Origin: Actinoplanes italicus
GTDB lineage: Bacteria; Actinomycetota; Actinomycetes; Mycobacteriales; Micromonosporaceae
Direction: 5' to 3'
NCBI RefSeq assembly: GCF_003001815.1
Contig: NZ_PVMZ01000011.1
Span: forward strand, 277,506-341,505
DNA: 64,000 nucleotides
This document shows, piece after piece, positions 1 through 8,915 of the stretch (positions are counted from its first letter, which is position 1; every line of letters starts with the position of its first letter). The position numbers and the translations under genes are program-made. The notes beneath the pieces were generated by a model, which saw only the letters and a list, made by a program, of their open reading frames with translations, searched no databases and was not told where the DNA came from.

Positions 1-1
1 C

Positions 2-118
2 GGTGCGGCCGGCCTGACCCGGATACGGGACGGAATGAACTGGCCGCACGTGGCAGCCGTGGTCGAAACCGCGTTTCCCGGGGCCCGCGACGGCCGGACA
101 CAGCGAGGCGAACGGTGA
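2..118 (+). CDS. C-terminal end of an unidentified protein (cut by window start)
   Basis: An open frame runs from the first bases to a TGA at 116-118 and gives 38 residues ending in DGRTQRGER. The TGA overlaps the GTG start of the next gene in a GTGA arrangement, which is typical of translationally coupled operon genes and is the main reason to believe this frame. The tail (MNWPHVAAVVETAFPG) has no motif I can assign to a family. It is probably an upstream biosynthetic gene of the same cluster. Confidence 0.55.
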   Translation, partial: GAAGLTRIRDGMNWPHVAAVVETAFPGARDGRTQRGER

Positions 119-1053
119 CATCCCTCGAAGCCGTCGCGGTCCATCTGCCCCGACACAGCGAACCGGTCGCCGGACGCCTGCGCGCGTTCGGGCACAGCGA
201 TCAGGAAATCAAGAACTATCGCCAATTCTACGGGTTCTCCGAGATCCGGGTGGATCACGACCGGAGCATGGCGGAGCAACTCATTGCCGCTGGACGGGGG
301 TTGACGGAGCTGCGCGGCCAGGAGCACCGGGTGCGCTACGTGCTGCAGGCAAGGACCATGCCGGTGTCCGCACCGTACCCGATCAATCCGCTGCACGAGG
401 CCCGCGCGGCCCTAGGCCTCACGCACGCGCCGGCGTTCTCCGTCAGCCAGCAGGCGTGCGCCTCCGTACTGGTCTGCGTCGAACTGGCGGGGCGGATGCT
501 CGCGCAGGACGGTGATCCGGACGCTCTCGCCCTGATCTTCGCCGGGGAGAAGACCTTCACCGACGACGCGCGCGTCCTCGGGGTGACGGCCGTGATGGGT
601 GAGGGCGTGGTGGCGCTCCTGGTCCGCGCGGGCGACGTCGGCAGGGACCGGATGCTCGGTTACGCCTCCCGCATCTGCGGCGAGTTCTACCGCGGCTCCC
701 GGATGACGGACGAGGATCACGAGAGATGGGCGGTGCGTTACCCCGACGTGCTCGTCGACGTCATCACCTCTGCCCTCGACCGTGCGGGCCTGACGATCGA
801 CGACATCAGCCTCATCCTGCCGCACCACGTCAATCAGCTGTCCTGGCGCAAGGTGATCAAGGGCCTGGGACTCAAGAACCTGGACCGTCTCTACCTCGAC
901 AACCTCTCCAGGATCGGGCACTGCTTCGGTGCTGACGCCTTCATCAACTACTGCTCGGCCCGCGCGGACGGCAGGCTCGTGCCCGGCGACCGCTACCTGA
1001 TGACCGCGGTCGGCCTGGGCGCCACGTTCTCGGCCATGGTCTTCGAGCACTGA
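115..1053 (+). CDS. Ketoacyl-ACP synthase III-like enzyme, Asn of triad replaced
   Basis: This 312-residue protein has the thiolase fold of the KAS III (FabH-like) family. The nucleophile cysteine is C115 in the SQQACAS motif, and the catalytic histidine is H237 in PHHVN, equivalent to HQAN of FabH. Where FabH has the GN of its Asn motif, this protein has GHCFGAD, so H269 replaces the third catalytic residue. KAS III homologues in natural-product clusters often act as acyltransferases or non-canonical condensing enzymes instead of fatty-acid initiators. The GTG start overlaps the stop of the preceding frame. The carrier protein at 12.6-12.8 kb is a plausible partner. The fold assignment is secure but the reaction is not. 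Confidence 0.85.
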   Translation: MTSLEAVAVHLPRHSEPVAGRLRAFGHSDQEIKNYRQFYGFSEIRVDHDRSMAEQLIAAGRGLTELRGQEHRVRYVLQARTMPVSAPYPINPLHEARAALGLTHAPAFSVSQQACASVLVCVELAGRMLAQDGDPDALALIFAGEKTFTDDARVLGVTAVMGEGVVALLVRAGDVGRDRMLGYASRICGEFYRGSRMTDEDHERWAVRYPDVLVDVITSALDRAGLTIDDISLILPHHVNQLSWRKVIKGLGLKNLDRLYLDNLSRIGHCFGADAFINYCSARADGRLVPGDRYLMTAVGLGATFSAMVFEH

Positions 1054-1073
1054 ACCGGAAGAAGGGCCACGCG

Positions 1074-1922
1074 GTGTACATCGGACCGAAGCCGGGCGGC
1101 ATCGGGGCGGACCTGCGCCTCGCCCACATCGACCACTGCGCCTTCGACGGGCTGAGTGCCTTCAACGATCGGGACCGAACCTATTTCAGCCACCTGTGGG
1201 AGCTGTTCGGGCTTCCGTGGGAGGACGCGTATCTCGCGGGTCGCCGGACCACCTTCCACGACATGATCGGGCCGATGCTCGGCCGGCTCGGGCCGCTTGC
1301 CGGAGGGTTCGACGCGGCGGTGCTCGCCAGCTCCACTCCTGACGCGGAGCCCGGCTTCCCCCTGCCGTTCCTGGACCTCCCGCTCGGCGGTATCGACACG
1401 GTGTTCGCCGTCTCCGACCAAGGTGCCGCCGGCGCGTTCACCGCGCTCCGGCTCACCGCGACCACCCTGCCCGCGGGTTCCCACGGACGTGCGCTCGTCC
1501 TCGTCATGGACCAGGCGACCGTGTGGCAGGGGCCGCCGGTCCCCGAGGACATGCGTCCGACCCGCGACATGGCCGTGGCGCTCGTACTCGACCGCGACGG
1601 CGCACTCGGCGCCCCGAGGGTCCGTCAGCACACCCGTGTGTCGACATCCGACATCATCACCCTGCTGCGGGCCGAGGCGGAGGAGGCCGGGGCGGTCACC
1701 GCGATCTGCCGGCCGGCCCTCGCACCGTACTGGGCGAAGGCCGGTGTCAGCGCGGACGTTCTGCCCGTCCCCGCCGGGCTGCCGTGCGCCGGGCCGTGGG
1801 TCACGCTCTCGCAGCACTGCGCCAACCTCCCGGAAACCTCGGACCGCAGGATCGTCCTGGCCGACTACGACCCTCGCCTCGGATACCTGAGCCTGTGCCG
1901 GCTCGATACGGCCGCGGTCTGA
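1074..1922 (+). CDS. Short thiolase-fold protein lacking the active-site Cys (copy 1)
   Basis: The 282-residue protein has a GTG start 20 bases after the KAS III-like gene, behind an AGAAGG ribosome site. The segment FAVSDQGAAGAFTALRL at residues 111-127 lines up without gaps with FSVSQQACASVLVCVEL of the neighbouring KAS III-like enzyme, with the cysteine replaced by A118. The C-terminal RIVLADYDPRLGYLSL resembles the last strands of thiolases. It shares this pattern, including DQG and FTALxL, with the protein at 13842-14705, so the two are paralogues. Without a nucleophile it probably cannot form an acyl-enzyme. A structural partner of the KAS III-like enzyme or a decarboxylating or chain-length role is conceivable, but this is inference. 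Confidence 0.72.
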   Translation: MYIGPKPGGIGADLRLAHIDHCAFDGLSAFNDRDRTYFSHLWELFGLPWEDAYLAGRRTTFHDMIGPMLGRLGPLAGGFDAAVLASSTPDAEPGFPLPFLDLPLGGIDTVFAVSDQGAAGAFTALRLTATTLPAGSHGRALVLVMDQATVWQGPPVPEDMRPTRDMAVALVLDRDGALGAPRVRQHTRVSTSDIITLLRAEAEEAGAVTAICRPALAPYWAKAGVSADVLPVPAGLPCAGPWVTLSQHCANLPETSDRRIVLADYDPRLGYLSLCRLDTAAV

Positions 1923-2014
1923 ATCAGGCGCTTCGCATGGCCATTCCTCGGTAAATGTTGCTAGCGTCCCGTGAGTCCTTTTTCCCACCAGCCGTCGCAC
2001 TCCCGGAGGTCTGT

Positions 2015-3361
2015 ATGTTCGCCATGACCACGCATGAGAGAAGGGGCGTGTGGCGCACCATTTCGGGCCTCGCAATCCCGCTCTTCGTGGCCGAGTCCCT
2101 CAATTTCGCCGTCCAGCTCGGCATCGTGGCCATCCTGGGGCGTATGGGGGGCGACGCCATCTATATTCGCTCCCTGTATCAGCCCGTCAGCCTCATCCTG
2201 CTCGCCGTGACCGTGGGCTTTGCGGTCGCCAACCAGGTGGCCGCCGCGATCAGCAAGGGGGCCGGGCGTCCCCGGGACGTCATGGCGAACGCCGCCAGCC
2301 TGGCCCGAGTCTGGCTAGGGCTCGGCGCGGCCCTGTATCTGATTCTCCTGATCGCCGCTCCCCTGCTGGCCGGATTCTTCCACGTGGACGCCGGGCAGCG
2401 GGACGCTTTCGTCTCCTTCCTGCGCTGGACCAGCGCCGCCGGGCTGCTGACCATCGGGCCGGAACTCTGCGCGTCGAGCCTGCGCGGCTACGGGTACGTG
2501 CGGCACGCCACCCTGCTGGTCGTCGGTACGGCGAGCGTCCGGATCAGCCTCGTGGCCGGTCTCGGGCTCGGCACCGACATCGGGATCGCGGCGATCCCGA
2601 TCGCTGACGCGACAGCGGGTGTGGCCGGCCTGGCCATGGGGTTGGTCCTGCTGCGCCGCACCGAGCTGTGGCATCCGCCGGCGGCCCTGGTGTGGCGGCG
2701 CGAAGTCCTCACCGACCTGCGCCGCATCGGCGTGCCCATCGCGATGTCGTTCTTCGTGATCTCCGCGTACAACCTCGCGGTCATCGGCGTCCTCGGGAAT
2801 TACGGGCCGGACGCCGTGGCCGGTTTCACCGTCGTGTCCACCATGCAGAACCTCGTGCTGCTGCCGGGAATGGTCCTGGGCACGGCCACCGCGATCACCA
2901 TCAACCAGCAGCGCGGGTCGGGCGACTGGCAGCGCATACGTGCGTCGATGCGCGGCGGCATCGAGGTCACCGTCATGGCGTACGTGGTGGTCGCTTTGCT
3001 GGTGTGGGCGGTACATGACCCATTGGCACGACTGATCAGCGGCGACGCCGGCGTTGCCGCGGCCGCCGGCAGCTACCTGGGTGCCGTGGCGCTCACCTAC
3101 GCCGTCCAAGGCCCGGTACTCATGTCGCTGACCGTCATGGAGGAAACCGGCGGCGGCTTCCGGGCCATCGTTCTCAACATCATCTACTTCGGCCTGATCG
3201 TCGCGGTCAGCACCGCCGCGACCCGCGCCACCGGAAGCGTGGACAGCTTCTATGCCGCGGTGGCGTACTGCAATCTGATCGGTGTGAGCGTGCCGGTCGT
3301 CGCCATAAGGCACATTCGGAAATTGTCAGCCGAAGCAAGCGCACGAACGGCTGCCACTTGA
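2015..3361 (+). CDS. MATE-family efflux transporter
   Basis: This 448-residue integral membrane protein has about twelve hydrophobic segments in two related halves, as expected for the MATE/polysaccharide-transporter superfamily. Typical features are the N-terminal GLAIPLFVAESLNFAVQLG segment, the loop RSLYQPV, and the second-half start RRIGVPIAMSFFVISAYN. The ATG at 2015 was chosen because AGG/GGAGGT (2003-2010) lies just upstream; the frame is open further up to 1955 without a ribosome site. MATE pumps use H+ or Na+ gradients to expel cationic or amphiphilic compounds. Its place in the cluster suggests product export or self-protection. Confidence 0.9.
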   Translation: MFAMTTHERRGVWRTISGLAIPLFVAESLNFAVQLGIVAILGRMGGDAIYIRSLYQPVSLILLAVTVGFAVANQVAAAISKGAGRPRDVMANAASLARVWLGLGAALYLILLIAAPLLAGFFHVDAGQRDAFVSFLRWTSAAGLLTIGPELCASSLRGYGYVRHATLLVVGTASVRISLVAGLGLGTDIGIAAIPIADATAGVAGLAMGLVLLRRTELWHPPAALVWRREVLTDLRRIGVPIAMSFFVISAYNLAVIGVLGNYGPDAVAGFTVVSTMQNLVLLPGMVLGTATAITINQQRGSGDWQRIRASMRGGIEVTVMAYVVVALLVWAVHDPLARLISGDAGVAAAAGSYLGAVALTYAVQGPVLMSLTVMEETGGGFRAIVLNIIYFGLIVAVSTAATRATGSVDSFYAAVAYCNLIGVSVPVVAIRHIRKLSAEASARTAAT

Positions 3362-3870
3362 TCCGCGGGTGGCAGGTTCAAGTCCTACGCGGCGCATCGT
3401 TGTGATGGGGACTTCCCCCGTTTCGACGGGGCGGTGATTGCCCACCGCAGGCCGGGACAATTACTTGAACTTCGGCCTTCTGGTAGTTCAGCTATTCCGG
3501 CAGGCGATGGTTGTCTCATAGGCGACGTCGGGTATGTTTCCTTGGCGCTGAACAGGTATGCGGTGCCGGTCGTAGCGGTGCCGGCAACCGGAACCGGACG
3601 GCCAACCCTGTCGTAGCCGGTGGCGACGCCGCGGTGGGCCTTCGAGCCGGGCGATGCCGATCTCGACGGCGTGCTTGTGCGATGCCCTTGCCCGCCGGGA
3701 GCAGGTCGGGACGTGTGCGGGGCCGGCCTGCGCCGAGGCGGGTCACCCGAAGCTGACCCTTCAGGCGCGTGACCGGCGCACCATCCAGCTGCCGAGAGCA
3801 ATCCACCACACTGGAACGTCGAGTGCGAGTGGGAGCCGGCTCTCCGAACCTCGGCGAGACCTCGCCCGGG
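3362..3870. other. Convergent intergenic region, no gene seen
   Basis: About 510 bases lie between the convergent MATE and dehydrogenase genes. Open frames on both strands here lack family similarity and good ribosome sites. A small stem with a TTCG loop lies at 3416-3431 (CCCCGT/ACGGGG) and may end MATE transcription. No other structure was recognised. Confidence 0.5.
3416..3431 (+). terminator. Short GC stem with TTCG loop after the MATE gene
   Basis: Six perfect base pairs (CCCCGT with ACGGGG) are closed by the stable tetraloop TTCG, 55 bases past the MATE stop. There is no T-run, so termination is only a possibility. Confidence 0.3.
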
Positions 3871-4908
3871 TCACACCTCGGACGGATCGAGGACGACCTT
3901 GAAGGCCTCGCGGCGGTCGAACAGGTCGTAGGCGTCGGCGGCCGCGGACAGCGGCAGCCGATGACTGATCAGCTCGGACGGATCCAGGCGCTTGTGGCGC
4001 AGCAGCGCGAGCACCGGCTCGCGAACGGCGATGGGGTCGCCTACGACGAAGCGCACCGTCAGCTCCCGGGCGAAGGCGAGGCCCGCGGGGAAGGAGGCGT
4101 CGGTATGGTGCACGCCGACCGCGGCGATGGTGGCCCGGGGGGCCGCGGCCCCGACGGCGGTGGACAGGGCAGCCGGTGTCCCCACGGCCTCGATCACGGC
4201 ATGCGCTCCCCAGCCTCCGGTCAGCTCAGCCGTCATGTGGGCGAGCCGCGTGGGGGCGACGATCCGTCCGGGACCGGTGAAGCCCGCGCGCCGCCCGGCG
4301 TCGCTGTCGGCCAGGACGACTTCGGCGGCCCCGGCGAGCCGGGCACATGCCGCCGCGAGGACACCGACCGGTCCCGCCCCGACCACCGCCACGACGTCGC
4401 CCGGCCGTACCCGCGCTCCCCTCACCGCCGCGTACGCCGTGCTCAGGACGTCGCCGACGAACAGTGCCTGCTCATCGGAGACACCGTCAGGCGTGGCGCA
4501 CAGAACGACGTCCGCGTACGGAACGCGGACGTATTCGGCCTGGCCGCCCGCGATCGCGGGACCCACCAGGGTGGAGGAGCCGAACAGGCCGACCGACACG
4601 CATTGGTAATGCATGCCGTGCGCGCAGGACGCACACGAGCCGCAGGCGACGATGTCGGAGGCGAACACCCGCTGTCCGGGCGCGAACGGTACCTGTGGGC
4701 CCGCCTCGACGACCACGCCGGCGAACTCGTGCCCGAGCACCGTGCCGGACTCGAACGAGGGTGTCTCGCCCCGGTAGGGGTGCAGGTCGGTGCCACACAG
4801 AGCGGTGCGGTGCACTTCGACGATCGCGTCCCGGGGCCCGGCGAGCCGGGGTTGTGGCAGCTCTTCGACTGCGACCTTCCCGGGCCCGTGGTAGACGACT
4901 GCCTTCAT
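3871..4908 (-). CDS. Zinc-dependent medium-chain alcohol/polyol dehydrogenase
   Basis: The 345-residue protein belongs to the MDR superfamily, sorbitol/threonine dehydrogenase branch. Visible motifs are CGTDLHPYRG (catalytic zinc Cys), GHEFAGVVVEAG (zinc His/Glu), a structural-zinc Cys cluster CGSCASCAHGMHYQC, and the nucleotide-binding GAGPVG. It should oxidise or reduce an alcohol/ketone pair with NAD(P). The ATG at 4908 follows GGAAGGGAG and overlaps the stop of the upstream gene as ATGA, so the 17 codons further upstream are probably not translated. It is the last gene of the minus-strand operon. A role in tailoring a sugar or the aglycone is likely but unproven. Confidence 0.88.
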   Translation of the reverse strand: MKAVVYHGPGKVAVEELPQPRLAGPRDAIVEVHRTALCGTDLHPYRGETPSFESGTVLGHEFAGVVVEAGPQVPFAPGQRVFASDIVACGSCASCAHGMHYQCVSVGLFGSSTLVGPAIAGGQAEYVRVPYADVVLCATPDGVSDEQALFVGDVLSTAYAAVRGARVRPGDVVAVVGAGPVGVLAAACARLAGAAEVVLADSDAGRRAGFTGPGRIVAPTRLAHMTAELTGGWGAHAVIEAVGTPAALSTAVGAAAPRATIAAVGVHHTDASFPAGLAFARELTVRFVVGDPIAVREPVLALLRHKRLDPSELISHRLPLSAAADAYDLFDRREAFKVVLDPSEV

Positions 4909-6758
4909 GACGCAGACTCCCTTCCGTTGCTGGGGAGCCGTCGGCCCAGGACCGTCCATTCCTTGGCTCCGAGCGAGACGGCGTGACTGGTGTCGGCGCT
5001 CGACAGCTGGGCCGAGATGGGGTGTTCGCCGTGGTTGACGACGACCAGCCCGCCGTCGCGGCCGCGCACGATCTCCAGATCGGGCTCATCGCACTGCACC
5101 GCGGGCCGCACATGGGCGATCTCGGCGATGCGTGCGTAGAAGAGGTGCCATCCGCTCGACGCAAGCAGCCCGGGTACGCCGAATTGGCACTCCAGCGGTG
5201 CGTTGGTGAACAGCACACGGCCTCGGCCGACGGTCTGCTCGACGAGAGCGGGCGACCCGTCGGGGTAACTCGCGAGGACCCGGCCGGTGGTGGCGACCAT
5301 GGTGGTGGGTTTCATCGCCGCGGGATCCCATCGGAGCGGCCATCTCGCGTCGCCCCAGCAGAGCGCGCTCTTACCGTCGTCCCCGAGCCGGAAGTCGACG
5401 ATCTCCGCCCCGACGAGGTCGGCGCCGGGCAGCCCGTGCAGATGGTCGCCGAGGGAGAGGTAGACGGTGGCGCCGCGCTCGGCGTGGGCCCGCAGCGCGT
5501 CGAGGTCGTCGAGGGTGAGCCGGTCCGCGGCCGGGCACATGACGAGGTCGTGCCGGTAGTGGTCGAGGCCCGCGGAGGTGACCACGTCGGCGTCCACATG
5601 GGCCCGCTTGAGCAGGAGATAGGAGTGGAAGGCGGCGACCGCGCTGCCCCCGCCGTCCAGGTACGACGTGCCCTGGCCGCGCAGACTGTGCGGCAGCATG
5701 AGGGCGGCGGAGGCGGGCTCACGCGCGGCCGTGAGAACGGTGGCGTGGTCGATGACCCGCCGGTAGGCGCCCATGGTGGGTTTCGGGGTGCCCTCCAGGT
5801 TGTGCAGCCCGACATATCGTTCGGCCGGGCGTTCCCGGTACGGCTCCGCCGCCGACGCGATGTCCTGCCAGCACCAGACGAACACTCCGGCGACGCCGTT
5901 GGCGAGGACCGACGCGGTGGCCGCCGAGAGGAAGGACGTGGCCGTGCCGGTGTGCACGCCGTAGCTGCCCAGTTCGTCGATGAGAACCGGGCCGTAGGCC
6001 GAGCCGACGGCGGCCAGGAACGACGGCAGGTTTGTCGCCTTGTACGACAGCGTCGATTCGATCCCGCCGGGCGCCCACGGCGGGAACCCGTGCAGGGCGA
6101 TCAGATCGAGCTCCCGCTGGTTGTCGCAGCCGTACGGCCCGCCGCCGAACACCGCCGACGGGTCGTTGGCCTGCATCACGAGTGCGCCGGGCGCCTCCGC
6201 GCGAAGGGCGTCGGCGAGCCGCCGGTACCAGCCGGCGACCTCCTCCTCGGTCAGGGAGAGCGCGTCGGCCTCGTCGATGTTCCACAGCTCGTCGCCGAGG
6301 TCGTAAGCGAGAACATTGCCGTGGGCGTGCGCGGTCTTGGCCACGGCTCGCGCGTACGCCTCCTCGGCGACGAGCAAATCCGGATCGCGCCACACACTGC
6401 GCCCCCGCCGCCAGGGCAGGTCGAGGCGCTGGCCGTTCATCCATATGGTCAGAAGCGACAGAACGCAGGACAGACCCGCTTCTCCGGCCGCGCGGACGGC
6501 GGCGTCCAGACGGGCGAGCACCTCGGAGTCCACCGCGTGTTCCGTGGGCATGAAGTCGCGCCAGAAGAGGAAGAGCCGCACGGAGTTCAGACCCGCTCCG
6601 GCCATGCGCCCGAAGTCGGCCCGAAGGGCGTCCTCGTCCCAGTCCACCCACCACCGGCAGCCGGCGGCCGAGGGGTGATGGTTCACGCCGAGCGCCACGA
6701 CGGGAAGTCCGGCGCGGTGAAGACGGCGGTCGGTCGTGGTGATCTCCACCTGGCTCAC
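4905..6758 (-). CDS. Intracellular clan GH-A glycoside hydrolase (GH5/GH42-like)
   Basis: The 617-residue protein has an N-terminal TIM barrel with the two clan GH-A glutamates: acid/base E157 in DLGDELWN and nucleophile E262 in VLIDELGSYG. Residues of about 360-540 resemble the flavodoxin-like trimerisation domain of GH42 beta-galactosidases (MLPHSLRGQGTSYL, TVGRGRVLFTN). No signal peptide is visible, so it should act in the cytoplasm. The GTG start overlaps the stop of the aminotransferase gene as GTGA, and its own stop overlaps the dehydrogenase start, so it is embedded in the sugar operon. Glycosidases inside antibiotic clusters can remove a protecting sugar or trim a precursor; that role here is inference. 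Confidence 0.82.
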   Translation of the reverse strand: MSQVEITTTDRRLHRAGLPVVALGVNHHPSAAGCRWWVDWDEDALRADFGRMAGAGLNSVRLFLFWRDFMPTEHAVDSEVLARLDAAVRAAGEAGLSCVLSLLTIWMNGQRLDLPWRRGRSVWRDPDLLVAEEAYARAVAKTAHAHGNVLAYDLGDELWNIDEADALSLTEEEVAGWYRRLADALRAEAPGALVMQANDPSAVFGGGPYGCDNQRELDLIALHGFPPWAPGGIESTLSYKATNLPSFLAAVGSAYGPVLIDELGSYGVHTGTATSFLSAATASVLANGVAGVFVWCWQDIASAAEPYRERPAERYVGLHNLEGTPKPTMGAYRRVIDHATVLTAAREPASAALMLPHSLRGQGTSYLDGGGSAVAAFHSYLLLKRAHVDADVVTSAGLDHYRHDLVMCPAADRLTLDDLDALRAHAERGATVYLSLGDHLHGLPGADLVGAEIVDFRLGDDGKSALCWGDARWPLRWDPAAMKPTTMVATTGRVLASYPDGSPALVEQTVGRGRVLFTNAPLECQFGVPGLLASSGWHLFYARIAEIAHVRPAVQCDEPDLEIVRGRDGGLVVVNHGEHPISAQLSSADTSHAVSLGAKEWTVLGRRLPSNGRESAS

Positions 6759-7930
6759 TCCCCCGCGAGAATGTCGGCCAACTGGTCCACGACGTACGCC
6801 ACGTCGTCATCGCCGAGACGAGCGTGCAGCGGCAGCGACAGCAACCTGGGTGCGACCGACTCGGTGCGTACGAGCCGTTCGCGCGGGATGGCGCCGGCAC
6901 GCAGACCGTCCGGGTCGTCCTGGTAGTACGTCATCAGATGCGTCGGCGGATAGTGCACGGAAGTGGGTACTCCCGCCGCGCGCAGCCGCTGCCTGATCCG
7001 TTCCCGGTCGCTGCCCTCGGGCAGGAGCACGGGCAGCAGATGGTGGGCCGAGGCGCCCTGGTACCCGGCGAACGGCACGTCCAGCCCGCTGATCCCGGCC
7101 AGACCGCCGTGGTAGAGGGAGACCAGGTCGCTGCGGCGGGACCGGTCGTCGTCGAGCCTTCCGAGCTGTACCGAGCCGAGGGCGGCGGCCATCTCGGTGG
7201 GCCGGTAGTTGAGGCCGATGCCGGTCACGTCGTATCCGGCGGAACCGCTCGCCGTACGGCTCCGGGAGGAGCCGTCGATGCAGTGCGAGCGCAACGACCG
7301 TACGCGGGCCAGCAGTTCGGCGTCCCGGGCGAGGATCATGCCGCCCTCGCCGGTGGTCAGGTTCTTGGTGGCGAAGAAGCTGAAGCAGCCGATGTCGCCG
7401 ATGGTGCCGAGCACGCCGTCGGGCGTGGAGACGACCGGGCTGTGCGCCGCATCCTCGACGAGGGGGAGCCCGTACCGGTCGGCGAGGGCCCTGACCTGTG
7501 CGACGGAGGCCGGGTATCCCCCGTAGTGCATGACCACGATGGCCCGGGTGCGCTCGGTGATCAGCCGCTCGATGTCGGCGGGGTCCACCGTGAGGTCCCG
7601 CGCGCCGTGGATGTCGGCCAGGACCGGTACGACTCCGTGGAGGGCGCAGCACGCCGCTCCCGCCACGAAGGTCAGCGACGGCATGATGACCTCGTCCCCC
7701 GGCCGAAGGCCGAGCGCGAGGACCGCCAGGTGCAGCGCCGCAGTGCCGCTGCTGACGAAGACTGCGTCCCGCACCCCGGCAGCGGCCGCGAACTCCTCCT
7801 CGAAGACGCGGGTCCGCCGGTCGGCGGAGAGCCAACCGGAGGTGAGCACGTCCGTCACGGCGTCGATCTCGGGCCGGCCGATCGTGTTGTCGGCGAAGGC
7901 GATCTCGTGCCGCGTCTCACTGACTGCCAT
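6755..7930 (-). CDS. DegT/DnrJ/EryC1-family sugar aminotransferase
   Basis: The 391-residue PLP enzyme belongs to the sugar aminotransferase (SAT) family. The internal aldimine lysine is K189 in SFFATKNLTTGEGGM, and the pyridine-nitrogen aspartate is D160 in EDAAHSP. The segment SSGTAALHLAVLALGL binds the cofactor phosphate, and GLNYRPTEMAAALG is conserved in the family. It transfers an amino group, usually from glutamate, to a keto group of an NDP-sugar. Neighbouring genes suggest the acceptor is a 4-keto-pentose derived from UDP-glucuronate. The ATG overlaps the upstream SDR gene by 14 bases. Confidence 0.92.
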   Translation of the reverse strand: MAVSETRHEIAFADNTIGRPEIDAVTDVLTSGWLSADRRTRVFEEEFAAAAGVRDAVFVSSGTAALHLAVLALGLRPGDEVIMPSLTFVAGAACCALHGVVPVLADIHGARDLTVDPADIERLITERTRAIVVMHYGGYPASVAQVRALADRYGLPLVEDAAHSPVVSTPDGVLGTIGDIGCFSFFATKNLTTGEGGMILARDAELLARVRSLRSHCIDGSSRSRTASGSAGYDVTGIGLNYRPTEMAAALGSVQLGRLDDDRSRRSDLVSLYHGGLAGISGLDVPFAGYQGASAHHLLPVLLPEGSDRERIRQRLRAAGVPTSVHYPPTHLMTYYQDDPDGLRAGAIPRERLVRTESVAPRLLSLPLHARLGDDDVAYVVDQLADILAGE

Positions 7931-8915
7931 GCGGGACTCCTTCGGCGGACTGGCTGCGGCGCTCCTCCTCGTACCAGGCGAGCATCTGGCGCAGGCCGCT
8001 CTCCAGGGGCACGGGTGTGTGCCCGGGCAGTAGCCGGCGCAGCCTGGACAGGTCGGGCAGTCGACGGCCCGGCGAGTTGGCGGGAGCGCCGAGGAACTCG
8101 AGACGCGGAGAGACCCCGGAGATCTCCAGCAACAGCCGGGCCAGGTCCGCGATCCGGATCTCCTGTGTGTCGTCGCCGATGTTGGCGATCACCGGCCCCG
8201 GGTCCGGCAGCCGGGTCAGGGCGACGGTGGCCGCCACCGCGTCGTCGACATGGCAGAAGGCACGGCTCGGCTCGCCTCCGTAGACCCGGAAGGGGTCCTC
8301 GCCGTCCAGGACGCGGCCAACGAACTGCGGGATGACGTGCGAGTGGCCCATGCGCGGTCCGTAGACATTGAAGTAGCGCCCGATACGTACGCGCAGCCGG
8401 TCGGCGCGGTACAGCAACATGTTCTCGGCGACAGCCTTGCTCAGCGCGTAGCTGGCCCGCGGCGCGTGCGGCTCGGTCAGCACGAACGGCACTTCCTCGG
8501 ACGTCGGGAAGGTGGCCGCCCCCAGGTGGGCGGCGCCGTCCGCGAATTCGCTGGTGGAGCTGAGGAACACGGTGTCGGGGCGGGTCAGGTCGCACCAATC
8601 GAACAGGTGGGTCGCGGCCAGCACATTGGTGCGCAGGACCCGCCCGGGAGCGTCTTGGGTACGCTGGACGCCGACGACGGCGGCCAGGTGGTAGACGGTG
8701 TCCACACGTGCCGGGAGCGTCTCGGCGGGGATCGGCCGGGTCAGGTCGTGGCAGACGAGCCGGGCATGGCTTTCAAGATCGGCCAAGGTGGCATCGCGCT
8801 GTCCTCGGGAGAAGTCGTCGATCAGGGTGACCTCGACACCCTCGTCGAGCAGCCTGCGCGCCAGATGAGCACCGATGAACCCCGCGCCGCCGGTGATGAG
8901 TGCGTGTTCAGCCAC
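7917..8915 (-). CDS. NAD-dependent sugar epimerase/dehydratase (extended SDR)
   Basis: The 332-residue extended SDR has the NAD motif TGGAGFIG near the N-terminus, the SSTSEF loop and the catalytic YALSK (YxxxK), followed by the substrate loop NVYGPRM. This is the pattern of NDP-sugar 4-epimerases, 4,6-dehydratases and UDP-glucuronate decarboxylases. It overlaps the UDP-sugar dehydrogenase gene by 8 bases (GTG start at 8915), so it probably uses that enzyme's product or a later keto-sugar. A second, more UXS-like SDR lies at 18.4-19.5 kb, so one of the pair may decarboxylate and the other epimerise. Confidence 0.88.
   Translation of the reverse strand: MAEHALITGGAGFIGAHLARRLLDEGVEVTLIDDFSRGQRDATLADLESHARLVCHDLTRPIPAETLPARVDTVYHLAAVVGVQRTQDAPGRVLRTNVLAATHLFDWCDLTRPDTVFLSSTSEFADGAAHLGAATFPTSEEVPFVLTEPHAPRASYALSKAVAENMLLYRADRLRVRIGRYFNVYGPRMGHSHVIPQFVGRVLDGEDPFRVYGGEPSRAFCHVDDAVAATVALTRLPDPGPVIANIGDDTQEIRIADLARLLLEISGVSPRLEFLGAPANSPGRRLPDLSRLRRLLPGHTPVPLESGLRQMLAWYEEERRSQSAEGVPHGSQ

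Noticed and set aside
993..2075. Long minus-strand frame over the KAS III-like and short thiolase-fold genes
   Set aside because: It is antisense to two supported genes and its translation is Arg/Gly/Glu-rich low complexity, typical of a shadow frame in GC-rich DNA.
3375..3385. tRNA T-loop-like GGTTCAAGTCC after the MATE gene
   Set aside because: No acceptor, D-arm or anticodon arm can be built around it and the T-stem has a mismatch, so it is not a tRNA gene or a clear attachment site.
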